Source: Algoriphagus sp. (GTDB lineage Bacteria; Bacteroidota; Bacteroidia; Cytophagales; Cyclobacteriaceae). From it: DNA of 64,000 nucleotides. Position numbers and translations under genes: made by a program. The notes under the pieces were generated by a model. The model was not told the origin of the DNA. It did no database searches and worked only from the letters and a program-made list of their open reading frames with translations. The stretch lies in assembly GCF_024305035.1 (NCBI RefSeq), contig NZ_JAMWZB010000009.1, forward strand, positions 86,834 through 150,833, in the 5' to 3' direction. Below, piece by piece: positions 18,241 through 27,399 of this stretch; within the stretch, counting starts at the first letter, position 1, and each line of letters opens with the position of its first letter.

Positions 18241-19194
18241 TCAACTCTCCTTCCCCAACCAAGCCACCTGCTGTTCGGATTGATGATCCTGAGTTAAAAT
18301 ATCCCGATAGTGTTCTGGTCTTCGAGCCTGGAGGTAACGATGACCCCCTGCTTGGGTGAGTTTTTCAGGGACTAGGGTAGCAATCTCAAAACTATCCTCG
18401 AAACTTCTACACTCCACTAACCTATCCCCAAAAGGATCCAAAATCATGGAGCATCCATTTTTCAATTGATCATCATCCATGCCAATGGGATTGGAGAATA
18501 CGGCATATACTGCATTATCATAAGCACGGGCAGGCAGCCATTTCATCAGCCAGGCTCTCCCCTTCAGTCCATCAAATTCCATTCGAAGCGAAGTCGGATC
18601 CGCCTCTCGGTTTTCCCAAAGCTTAGGGTCTACAAAACCCGCCCCGGGCCGGGTTGAAGGCGTACACATGGTCACGTGGGGCATGAAAATGACAGCTGCT
18701 CCCAATAATTTGGTAGCCCGGACATTCTCGATGATATTATTGTCATAACAGATCAGAATCCCGCATTTCCAACCCAACAAATCAAAAACGACGTAGCGAT
18801 TTCCTGGACTTAAATCGGGATGAATGAACGGATGAAGCTTCCTGTATTTGGCAAGCATCCCCTCCTGATTTACACAGATATAGGTATTATAAACCTTTCC
18901 GTTTTCGTCTTTTTCAAACAATCCTGCCAGAATCACAATCTCATTCCTTTTTGAAATCTCCACCAGCCGTTGGACTGACTCTCCCTCAGGGACCAGTTCC
19001 GCCTCCCCTAAGAGCTGGGCTTTACTCAACTTTCTGGCGTAAGAATATCCACTGATGCAACATTCATGAAAGGCAATCACCTGCGCTCCTTTTTTTGCCG
19101 CCTGGGCGGAAAGCTTATCAATCACGGATAGGTTGTATTCTTTATCTCCGCTTCGATTTTCGAATTGGGCAGTGGCAATTTTGATGGGCTTCAT
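18241..19194 (-). CDS. nitrilase-family carbon-nitrogen hydrolase
   Basis: Amidase or nitrilase-superfamily hydrolase of 317 residues with a Glu-Lys-Cys catalytic triad: Glu44 in AFHECCISGYS, Lys in LAKYRKLHPFI, and Cys in CGILICYDNNI. The long middle region (HVTMCTPSTRPGAGFVDPKLW) and C-terminus resemble the aliphatic amidase or N-carbamoyl hydrolase branches. Cytoplasmic. Substrate not determined. Single minus-strand gene, convergent with the small gene to its left. Confidence 0.87.
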   Translation of the reverse strand: MKPIKIATAQFENRSGDKEYNLSVIDKLSAQAAKKGAQVIAFHECCISGYSYARKLSKAQLLGEAELVPEGESVQRLVEISKRNEIVILAGLFEKDENGKVYNTYICVNQEGMLAKYRKLHPFIHPDLSPGNRYVVFDLLGWKCGILICYDNNIIENVRATKLLGAAVIFMPHVTMCTPSTRPGAGFVDPKLWENREADPTSLRMEFDGLKGRAWLMKWLPARAYDNAVYAVFSNPIGMDDDQLKNGCSMILDPFGDRLVECRSFEDSFEIATLVPEKLTQAGGHRYLQARRPEHYRDILTQDHQSEQQVAWLGKES

Positions 19195-19476
19195 GGGTTG
19201 ATTTTTTTCTGATCCATTAAACTAAAGAATCGAAATGAAGGGAAAAAAGGAAAATTGACAGCTGGTCACTAAAAACCGAATGACTTATGGTTAAAGCGAG
19301 TGGTATTTTAGGCTCAACCCCCACAGCTAAAATGAAAATTGCCCGATGCCTCATTCGTAGCTACTCGTATACCTCGACCTTTTTTCTTGAATTGGATTGC
19401 ACGGGGTAATCCATCGGCGGTTAGATTTCTTCTAATTTTTGACCTATTTTTATTCAATCCCAAATCCAATCTTATT

Positions 19477-22400
19477 ATGAAAAAACTCATTACCCTTTTG
19501 ATCTGCGGTTCGCTCAGCATCCTGGCATTGGGTCAAGGCACCCAATTGCTTCGACAACCCACACTGAGTCAATCCGAGATCGTTTTTGTCTATGCCAATG
19601 ATCTCTGGAAAGTCTCACGGGAGGGCGGACAAGCCATTCGCCTAACCAGCAATGAGGGAGAAGAAAGTTTTCCTCATTTTTCTCCTGATGGATCCCAGAT
19701 CGCATTTACCGGAGAATATGATGGTAATACCGATGTGTACCTGATTCCTGCCAGCGGAGGCGAACCCCAGCGCTTGACCTGGCACCCTGGGGCAGATCTT
19801 GTGACCGGATGGAGTCCAGATGGTCAATCAGTGATTTTTAGTTCGGCACGAGAAGGCCATGCCACCGAAGAAAGTAAGTTTTTTCAAATTTCCTCAACAG
19901 GTGGAATGCCGGAGGCCCTGGCTATCCCCCGTGCAGTAACCGGTGAAATTTCTCCAGACGGAAATCATATCGCCTATCAACAGATTTCATTTTGGGATCC
20001 GGAATGGCGAAACCACCGGGGGGGTCAAGCCAAACCCATCTGGATTGTCGATACGAAGGATCTTTCCCTAAAAATGACCCCACAAACCGACAATGAGCGC
20101 CACACCGATCCGGTTTGGTTCAAAAACAAAGTTTTTTACATCTCCGAGCGGGATTACCTGGCTAACCTCTGGTCCTATGACCCTGAGACGGGAACAGAAA
20201 AGCAGGAGACATTTCTCAAAGATTTTGACATCAAAAATATTGATGCGGGACCGGATGCCCTGATTTTGGAGCAAGGTGGTTATTTGCATCTCTATTATCC
20301 AACCGATGGGGCCCTGAAGCAAGTCGAAATAGAGGTCAATGGAGATTTTCATTGGGCTCGTGAACGATGGGTAGATGTATCGGCCAACCAGCTTCAAAAC
20401 CCTTACCTTTCCCCGACAGGGCAACGAGCAACATTTGAATTTCGCGGAGAAATCATCACAGTTCCCAAAGAAAACGGGGCGGGAAGAAATATCACCAATA
20501 CGTCCAGTTCTGCAGAGCGCTCTCCGGCTTGGTCCCCTGACGGGCAGCAAATTGCCTATTTTTCAGATGCTTCTGGGGAATATGAATTAGTCATTACTGA
20601 CCAAACCGGTAGCAGAATTGAAAAGACTATTTCGATTCCAGATCCAAGTTTTTTCTTCAAACCCGAATGGGCTCCTGATGGAAAGCATTTGGCTTTTACC
20701 GATACCGATTACAACATCTGGGTAGTCAATCTGGAAAGCGAAAATGCTCGAATCGTCGATACAGACCGTTTTGCCCATCCCAATCGGTCCATGAATCCAG
20801 TTTGGTCTCCGGACGGCAAATGGATTGCCTATGCCCGTCTGATGGATAATCAATTCAAGTCCATTTTTGTCTTCAATGTAGAAACCAACCAAAAGATCCA
20901 GATTAGTGATCAATTAGCCGATGCGATCTCCCCAGTTTGGGACCAAAGCGGTAAGTATTTGTACTTCCTAGCTTCTACCAATTTTGGGCTGAATACGGGT
21001 TGGTTGGATATGAGCAGTTACGATAGACCGGTAACACGAAATCTTTATTTTGCCATCCTGGATGCCAATGAAAAATCTCCACTTCTGCCTCAAAGTGATG
21101 AGGAAATAGCAAAAGCTGAAGAAAAGAAAGAAAATGAAGAAACTATCACAGTAAAAATCGATGAAGAAAATCTGGATCGCCGAATTGTAGCGGTGGATAT
21201 TCCGGAAAGAAATTACATCGGTTTGGCAGCAGGACCTTCCAATACTGTCTTTTACATGGAAAGTATTCCCAACGAAGGCACTACCCTGAAAAAGTACGAC
21301 TTAAATAAACGTAAATCGGAGGATTTTCTTCCCCGAGTCAATCAAGTAGTGGTTTCCAAAGACCGAAAATCCATGCTCTATCAGTCTGGGGGTACCTGGG
21401 GAATTATTGAAACGAGCGGATCGGGTAAGAAAATCGGTGATGGCGCATTGAAAGCGATTTCTTCCATGAAAGTAAAGGTTCATCCACAGGAAGAATGGCA
21501 GCAAATCTATCGGGAAGGCTGGCGCTATCAGCGGGATTTTTTGTACGTGGACAATGTTCACGGAGCGCCTTGGGATGAAATCTACGAATGGTACAAACCC
21601 TGGGTGGATCATGTCAGGCACCGCACAGATATGAATTACATCATCGATATTTTGGGTGGAGAAGTGGCCGTGGGTCATTCCTACACCAGAGGTGGAGATT
21701 TCCCTGAAATTGATCGGATCCCCATCGGATTGTTGGGAGCGGATTTTGAACTGGAAAATGGCCACTTCCGCATCAGCAAAATCTACAATGGAGAAAGTTG
21801 GAATCCCAATCTCACCGCTCCTTTGGCCCATCCCGGCAATGAAGCCCAGGTGGGTGACTATCTGGTAGCGGTAAATGGGCAAGAGATTTCACCCAATTCC
21901 AACCTCTACACCTACTTTGAGGGAACAGCCAACCAATACACCACCGTGCACCTGAATAGCAAACCTGGAATGGACGGTGCACGAATGATTTCCACGGTCC
22001 CAGTAGCCAATGAAGGACAGCTCCGCATGATGGATTGGGTAGAAGGAAACAGACGCAAAGTAGAGGAGCTTTCTGAGGGTAAGTTAGCCTATGTGTATGT
22101 TCCAAATACCGGACAACCTGGCTACACCTACTTTAACCGCTATTATTTTGCCCAGCAAGACAAAAAAGGGGCTGTCATCGATGAGCGAAATAATGGTGGC
22201 GGTTCGGCAGCCGACTACATGGTGGATATTATGGCTAGAGAACTACACGGCTATTTCAATTCTCGAGCTAACGACCACCGTCCCTTTACCACTCCCATGT
22301 CAGGCATTTGGGGTCCCAAAGTCATGCTCATTAATGAGCGCGCGGGTTCAGGGGGTGATTTGCTTCCCTATCTGTTTAATAAGATGGAAATCGGACCACT

Positions 22401-22704
22401 GATTGGAACCAAAACCTGGGGAGGATTAGTGGGGACTTGGGATACACCTCCGTTTATTGATGGGGGGCGAATGGTAGCACCACGAGGAGGATTCTATGAT
22501 GTAAATGGAGAATGGGCCGTTGAGGGCGTAGGAATTTCCCCGGATATTGCCGTAGAGCAAACTCCAAAGCAGGTAGCTGCCAGAGGAGATCCCCAGTTGG
22601 AAAGAGCCGTTCAGGAGGCCTTGAAATTACTCGAAACCGAGGGAATTGAACTAAAGCCTGAACCTGCTCCACCGATTCGATATTTTAGACCGAAAGGAAA
22701 TTAA
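19477..22704 (+). CDS. tricorn-like S41 protease with WD40/PD40 propeller
   Basis: Large exported protease of 1075 residues. The start at 19477 (MKKLITLLICGSLSILALGQG) gives a signal peptide; a longer upstream reading lacks one. The N-terminal half has TolB/PD40 propeller blades (repeated FSPDGSQIAFTGEYDGNTDVYLI-like units, some after residue 300 as well). A charged linker (EEKKENEE) leads to a core domain, a PDZ domain (about 760-860) and the C-terminal S41 peptidase with the nucleophile in NERAGSGGDLLP. It matches the tricorn architecture. The likely job is degrading imported or periplasmic peptides. Confidence 0.92.
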   Translation: MKKLITLLICGSLSILALGQGTQLLRQPTLSQSEIVFVYANDLWKVSREGGQAIRLTSNEGEESFPHFSPDGSQIAFTGEYDGNTDVYLIPASGGEPQRLTWHPGADLVTGWSPDGQSVIFSSAREGHATEESKFFQISSTGGMPEALAIPRAVTGEISPDGNHIAYQQISFWDPEWRNHRGGQAKPIWIVDTKDLSLKMTPQTDNERHTDPVWFKNKVFYISERDYLANLWSYDPETGTEKQETFLKDFDIKNIDAGPDALILEQGGYLHLYYPTDGALKQVEIEVNGDFHWARERWVDVSANQLQNPYLSPTGQRATFEFRGEIITVPKENGAGRNITNTSSSAERSPAWSPDGQQIAYFSDASGEYELVITDQTGSRIEKTISIPDPSFFFKPEWAPDGKHLAFTDTDYNIWVVNLESENARIVDTDRFAHPNRSMNPVWSPDGKWIAYARLMDNQFKSIFVFNVETNQKIQISDQLADAISPVWDQSGKYLYFLASTNFGLNTGWLDMSSYDRPVTRNLYFAILDANEKSPLLPQSDEEIAKAEEKKENEETITVKIDEENLDRRIVAVDIPERNYIGLAAGPSNTVFYMESIPNEGTTLKKYDLNKRKSEDFLPRVNQVVVSKDRKSMLYQSGGTWGIIETSGSGKKIGDGALKAISSMKVKVHPQEEWQQIYREGWRYQRDFLYVDNVHGAPWDEIYEWYKPWVDHVRHRTDMNYIIDILGGEVAVGHSYTRGGDFPEIDRIPIGLLGADFELENGHFRISKIYNGESWNPNLTAPLAHPGNEAQVGDYLVAVNGQEISPNSNLYTYFEGTANQYTTVHLNSKPGMDGARMISTVPVANEGQLRMMDWVEGNRRKVEELSEGKLAYVYVPNTGQPGYTYFNRYYFAQQDKKGAVIDERNNGGGSAADYMVDIMARELHGYFNSRANDHRPFTTPMSGIWGPKVMLINERAGSGGDLLPYLFNKMEIGPLIGTKTWGGLVGTWDTPPFIDGGRMVAPRGGFYDVNGEWAVEGVGISPDIAVEQTPKQVAARGDPQLERAVQEALKLLETEGIELKPEPAPPIRYFRPKGN

Positions 22705-22725
22705 GATCGATGATTTGAGGCTAAT

Positions 22726-22759
22726 ACCTGCTGAATGGACCATTCAGCAGGTTTTTTTC
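22726..22759 (+). terminator. rho-independent terminator after tricorn-like gene
   Basis: ACCTGCTGAATGG and CCATTCAGCAGGT form a perfect 13-bp stem with a one-base centre, followed by seven Ts. Located 21 bases after the stop. Confidence 0.9.
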
Positions 22760-22929
22760 TAAATCAACCCTAGATCGCTTTTTCCTTGGTCAGCGGGTAA
22801 AAAACTGCTAAGATCCCCCCTTTTACTACCAAAGATTTTTAGGTGCTTGGTAAAAAAATAGGAACCAAAACCCCCAGTATATCTGATTTTTCCCTATTTT
22901 GAAACATCGATCTTTAACCTGATTTCTTT

Positions 22930-24270
22930 ATGAAAAAGCTTTTACCTACCTACTTTTTTTTCTTCCTCCTGATTTGCTTCACTTTCGAATTGAAAGCTCA
23001 AACTGAATCCCTGATTTTAATCAACAACGTCGAAATTTTTGACGGGAAATCAAACCAAACCCAAATAGGAAATCTCCTAATCCGAGGAAATAAAATCGAT
23101 CGGATTTCTTCCTCTCCCATCCCTGTCCCTGCAAACACCGCGGTGACCCGCATCGATGGAAAAGGTAAATTCCTGATGCCCGGCTTAATCGATGCGCATT
23201 ATCATGCCATGTTTGCTACCCTTTCCCAAGTGGCTTTATTGACTGCTGACATTGGCTTTGTCAATTTGGTAGCCGGTAAAAATGCGGAAAACCTACTCCA
23301 AAGCGGTTTTACCAGTATTCGTGATTTAGGAGGGCCTATCTTCGGATTGAAAATGGGCATAGACCGAGGAATCATTCCCGGTCCACGAATTTGGCCATCG
23401 GGAGCTTTTATTTCCCAAACAGGTGGACATGGCGATTTTCGTTTTCCCAATGATATTCCAACCGATCCCAACCGTGGCTTGAGCTATGCCGAGCGCATCA
23501 ATGCAGCCGCTATTGCGGACTCCCCGGATGCGGTTCGCTTACGAACAAGGGAGCAACTGATGCTGGGAGCATCTCAGGTAAAACTCATGGCAGGCGGAGG
23601 AGTTTCTTCCCTCTACGATCCACTCGATGTCACCCAATATACCGAAGCCGAAATCCGGGCGGCAGTGGAAGCCGCTGAAAATTGGGGAACCTATGTGACC
23701 GTACATGCCTACACCCCACGAGCCATTCAACAGGCGATCCGCGCCGGGGTCAAATGCATTGACCATGGCCAACTTATCGATGAAGAAACGGTCAAAATGA
23801 TGGTAGAGCATGAGGTATTTTGGAGTTTGCAACCCTTTATTGATGAAGGAGACAAAGGAGTACTAAGCCCAGAGAGTCGTGCCAAACAACTCGAAATGTA
23901 TCAAGGAACAGACACTGCTTTTGAACTGGCAAAAAAGTACCAGATGAAAATCGCCTACGGTACCGATGTGCTTTTTGATGCTCAAAAGGCTGCTCAGCCC
24001 GGAGCGCAGCTCCTTAAAATGAAACGTTGGTTTTCCAATTTGGAAATTCTGAAAATGGCAACCGGAAACAATGGCAGCTTATTGGCCCTTTCAGGAAAAA
24101 GAAGCCCTTACGCCGGTAAGCTGGGAGTCATTGAGGAAGGGGCCTTAGCCGATATCCTGATTTTTGAGGAAAGCATGATCCAGAATTTAGAACAAATCCT
24201 AAAGCCAAAGGAAACGATCAAATTCATTCTCAAAGACGGAAGAATCATTAAAAATCAACTTGAAAATTGA
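22930..24270 (+). CDS. amidohydrolase family protein, exported
   Basis: Metal-dependent hydrolase of 446 residues with a signal peptide (MKKLLPTYFFFFLLICF, cut near LKAQ). Amidohydrolase motifs: the metal-binding DAHYHAM (HxH), the carboxylated Lys candidate in QVKLMAGGGVSS, His ligands in VHAYTPRA and CIDHGQL, and the Asp in AYGTDVLF. The C-terminal strand GKLGVIEEGALADILIFE is typical of Xaa-Pro dipeptidase/imidazolonepropionase-like members. It may process dipeptides beside the tricorn protease; substrate unknown. Confidence 0.9.
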   Translation: MKKLLPTYFFFFLLICFTFELKAQTESLILINNVEIFDGKSNQTQIGNLLIRGNKIDRISSSPIPVPANTAVTRIDGKGKFLMPGLIDAHYHAMFATLSQVALLTADIGFVNLVAGKNAENLLQSGFTSIRDLGGPIFGLKMGIDRGIIPGPRIWPSGAFISQTGGHGDFRFPNDIPTDPNRGLSYAERINAAAIADSPDAVRLRTREQLMLGASQVKLMAGGGVSSLYDPLDVTQYTEAEIRAAVEAAENWGTYVTVHAYTPRAIQQAIRAGVKCIDHGQLIDEETVKMMVEHEVFWSLQPFIDEGDKGVLSPESRAKQLEMYQGTDTAFELAKKYQMKIAYGTDVLFDAQKAAQPGAQLLKMKRWFSNLEILKMATGNNGSLLALSGKRSPYAGKLGVIEEGALADILIFEESMIQNLEQILKPKETIKFILKDGRIIKNQLEN

Positions 24271-24341
24271 TTTTAGACTAAGCAGGAAGGCTTCTACTCC
24301 TCAAAATCCGACTCCAAAAAGAACCTCCAGGCAGCCTGCTT

Positions 24342-26918
24342 CTACTTAAAGTTCACCGTAAATTGCGCTCCTATCATCCGAGGCGGACCAGCAATAAATG
24401 TGGGAATTCCAAAAGCCCCGCCTGTATTGCCCGCATCAATGCTATAAGATTCATCCCAAGCATTATTGGCAAAAAGCATCAAGTCGTATTTTTGATTGAA
24501 ATTGAGTCCTAACCGAAGATTAAGCAGTCCATAGGCTCCCTGCTCAATCCCTGCAAGGTTGGTCTCCTCGAAAAACACCCGTGACTTATAGCTGTAAGTT
24601 GGCCTAAAATAGATCAGACTTTTTTCCATAAACCGAAGACCGAAGTCCAAGCCCGCAGAAAAACTGTGTTTTGGGGTCAAACGAAAGGTGTTTCCGGCCA
24701 AATTCTGTGCGTTCCCTTCCGCATCAACTTCATCGAAGCTGGCATCGATAAAGCCATAATTGGCAAAGAAACTAAGATTTTGTAATGCCGCATATCGGAA
24801 AGCGGTCTCAAAGCCAAGAGCAGTGGATGCGCCTTCATCCCGGGTATCAATCCGTAAACCGTCCTGATCAGCCACGGCAATACTGGTTTGAAAATTGGAA
24901 TAGTCGTAGTAGTAGGCATTCAGATCAAAACTTAGGCGGTCATCCGAAGAAAGGGTTTTCACCCCTACTTCATAACTCCAAACAGTTTCTGCATTGAGCA
25001 CATTGGTCTCTGTGGCTAAGACTTGTACCACATTAGGTCGTCGACCTCGTGCCATATTGCCAAAAAAAGTAGTGCTTGAATTCATTTTATAATCCAGCGC
25101 CAATCTTCCCACTGCGGATAAAAATTCTTCCCTGGTTTCCAGTCTTCCGTTAGTCGGAGTGAAAATATTGTTTGCAGACCCTCCCGTCAATATAAAGCCC
25201 AATGTCCCTCGCTCCTCGGCTTCCGGGGTATCCAAGGCTCCTGTAATCTGTTCATAGGTTCCACGAAGACCTGCGGTCACACTTAGCTTGGAATTCAAAT
25301 CATAGGTACCGTCAGCAAAGACCTCATAGGCATAATTTTGCCCAAAATTTGTGCTGACTTCGCGATGATTGGATTTGAGCGGAGCCCCCGCTAAGGGCCC
25401 AAAAATAGCCGGCACATTGGGAATGTTATTTACCAGGTTGGCTTGTCCATTGATCACCAAGGGCTCAAATGGAATGGCGGCTAAAAGCTGTTCCTTTACC
25501 GGATCAGGAAGTGGAGCCCCACTTATTCCCTCCCTGATAAAAGGAGTGAATAAGGCATACAAACTTCGCTCGTCGCCCTGGTAGGGCAATCGCTGAAATC
25601 CATTTTCGTAAAAAAAACTCAAGCCCGTAAACCCTCTGAACCGGGACTCATCGGCAAAGTTGAAACGAAGCTCTTGGCTAAATTGCTTTCCGATGGCCTC
25701 CTCCCCCAAAAATAAAGCAGGAGCCGCTGTCCCATCTGAATCAAAGGTTTCAAAAGAATCAAACGCCCGATAGGCGGTAATCGAACTCAAATCCCAAGTT
25801 GGACCCAGGGTTTGATTCAACAGAAAAGTGGCTCCCCATACCGAGCGTTCCACCCCCAATTGTCGCCCCCGTTCCAAATCTGCAAATGTATTCGGACGCA
25901 AGTCTCCCCCTAAAGGTGCATACGTCCCGCTTTTGAAAGCCGTGCCTGGAGGGCTGTCCTTTTGATAATTGAAAATCAAATCAATGGCCGTGTTTTTTCC
26001 CGGAAGATATTTTAGGGCTACACGTCCTGCTCGAGTTTCCTTTCCGTTTAACCTACCTCCGGAAATATTCTCAACATATCCCTCTCTTCCATTATAAATC
26101 CCTGCCACTCGAAGAAAAAATTGATCCGAAAGGGGAACATTTACATGTCCGGTTGCCAATCGCTGACCGAAATCCCCCGCACCCAATCGAACTTGGGAGG
26201 AAAACCTGTTTTTTGCCTTATTTTGGATCAAATGGATGGCCCCAATCTGAGCCCCTCTACCAAAGAGCGTCCCTTGTGGCCCCTTCAGTACTTCGACCCG
26301 CTCCATATCAAATAGCTCCACAACCGAACCCCTGGATTTACTAATCGACACCCCGTCCTGAAAGACCGAAACCCGAGGTTCTACGCGAGAATCCCCATCA
26401 TCTGAGGTGATCCCACGGATTACAAAACCGGGGTTGTTTACACTTTGAAGTTGTACTTGCAAACCCGGTACAAATTCTGAAAGTGCATCAAATTCAAAGG
26501 TATTGGTTCGGGTCAGAAACTCATTGCCATAAGAAGTCACGGCAATGGGCACATTTTTGATCAGTTGACTTCTTCGCTGGGACGTCACTACCAGCCCTTC
26601 CAGCTGAATTGCATTGGAAATCAGGGTAAGCTCTAAAGGAGAACTCGATTCTGAAGATACAGAAACTTCAATTTGAAGGGTTGTGAACCCAATGAAACTA
26701 ACTTCTAAAGAATAGTTTCCTGTTGGAATTTCTTCAAAAAAGAACTGTCCGTTCGTATTGGTAACCGCAGATTTATTTAAGCCCTTCATCATGACCAGAG
26801 CACCGGGCAGTACTTCTTTTTTCTCATTCCGAACCGTTCCCTGTAAATTTCCCAAAGATTGCGCGCCTGCATGTAAAAAAAGAAAGAGCAGCAGCACTGA
26901 AAGTAAAAGCTGTTTCAT
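24342..26918 (-). CDS. TonB-dependent outer-membrane receptor
   Basis: 858-residue outer-membrane receptor. The start at 26918 (MKQLLLSVLLLFLFLHAGAQ) gives a signal peptide; the longer reading to 27014 does not. Order of parts: CarboxypepD-like domain (about 20-110, LQGTVRNEKKEVLPGALVMMKG), plug domain (LIKNVPIAVTSYGNEFL, VEVLKGPQGTLFGRGAQIGAI), then a beta barrel ending in a C-terminal Phe region. The TonB box is not evident by eye. Substrate unknown. The plug style resembles FecA/iron-chelate and oligosaccharide receptors. Convergent with the amidohydrolase gene. Confidence 0.9.
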   Translation of the reverse strand: MKQLLLSVLLLFLFLHAGAQSLGNLQGTVRNEKKEVLPGALVMMKGLNKSAVTNTNGQFFFEEIPTGNYSLEVSFIGFTTLQIEVSVSSESSSPLELTLISNAIQLEGLVVTSQRRSQLIKNVPIAVTSYGNEFLTRTNTFEFDALSEFVPGLQVQLQSVNNPGFVIRGITSDDGDSRVEPRVSVFQDGVSISKSRGSVVELFDMERVEVLKGPQGTLFGRGAQIGAIHLIQNKAKNRFSSQVRLGAGDFGQRLATGHVNVPLSDQFFLRVAGIYNGREGYVENISGGRLNGKETRAGRVALKYLPGKNTAIDLIFNYQKDSPPGTAFKSGTYAPLGGDLRPNTFADLERGRQLGVERSVWGATFLLNQTLGPTWDLSSITAYRAFDSFETFDSDGTAAPALFLGEEAIGKQFSQELRFNFADESRFRGFTGLSFFYENGFQRLPYQGDERSLYALFTPFIREGISGAPLPDPVKEQLLAAIPFEPLVINGQANLVNNIPNVPAIFGPLAGAPLKSNHREVSTNFGQNYAYEVFADGTYDLNSKLSVTAGLRGTYEQITGALDTPEAEERGTLGFILTGGSANNIFTPTNGRLETREEFLSAVGRLALDYKMNSSTTFFGNMARGRRPNVVQVLATETNVLNAETVWSYEVGVKTLSSDDRLSFDLNAYYYDYSNFQTSIAVADQDGLRIDTRDEGASTALGFETAFRYAALQNLSFFANYGFIDASFDEVDAEGNAQNLAGNTFRLTPKHSFSAGLDFGLRFMEKSLIYFRPTYSYKSRVFFEETNLAGIEQGAYGLLNLRLGLNFNQKYDLMLFANNAWDESYSIDAGNTGGAFGIPTFIAGPPRMIGAQFTVNFK

Positions 26919-27314
26919 AAAGTTAGTTTTTGTTCTTGATAGCCCGCAGGAATCTCGCTCAGGGAATTTTGGCTCTCCGCTTGGACCTTTGAGGTCAAGC
27001 TCGATTTTATGCATGGGGTCATTGAATCAAAAATACGGAGGAAAATGCAGTCAACGGTTATCCGGAAATAAATGCTTTGTTATCAAATACAGGATTTCAG
27101 CAATGATCTTGCACAGGACTATCCGTGAATTTAAAAAAGCTGAAAAAGGAATTGCAGCCTACCGGCAGGTTGAAAAAGCACTTGCCGTACCACCCGTTCA
27201 TTTCTACCAACCCCATCGAAAGTATCGGCAACGGTTCGGGTTTCTTCCCATTTCCCATTTTTATTTAAAGAAAACGGTTCATCCAAAGCTCCATCCCCAC
27301 ATGGGGATCGTTAA

Positions 27315-27329
27315 TTAGAAATAGTCTAG
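27315..27329 (+). promoter_or_regulatory. Fur-like box 1
   Basis: TTAGAAATAGTCTAG matches the Fur-type inverted repeat TTAGAATnATTCTAA at 11 of 14 defined positions and lies 21 bases before the -33 promoter element of the downstream siderophore receptor gene. Confidence 0.45.
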
Positions 27330-27335
27330 ATAAAA

Positions 27336-27368
27336 TTTGGATAGATTAAAGTTGCCCCTCTATATTTG
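27336..27368 (+). promoter_or_regulatory. promoter: -33 TTTG, 21-base spacer, -7 TATATTTG
   Basis: TTTG at 27336-27339 and TATATTTG at 27361-27368 fit the Bacteroidetes vegetative promoter (TTTG, spacer of about 17-23, TAnnTTTG), 31 bases before the receptor start codon. Confidence 0.65.
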
Positions 27369-27375
27369 TCTCTGT

Positions 27376-27390
27376 TTAAAATCAATCTAA
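27376..27390 (+). promoter_or_regulatory. Fur-like box 2
   Basis: TTAAAATCAATCTAA matches TTAGAATnATTCTAA at 12 of 14 defined positions. It lies just downstream of the -7 box and before the ATG at 27400, a position where a bound repressor would block transcription. Confidence 0.55.
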
Positions 27391-27399
27391 ATAAAAGCA

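Noticed and set aside
26758..27318. Plus-strand ORF of 186 codons at the receptor start and intergenic gap
   Set aside because: Mostly antisense to the TonB receptor signal and start region; no start signal or homology; the gap holds the Fur boxes and promoter.
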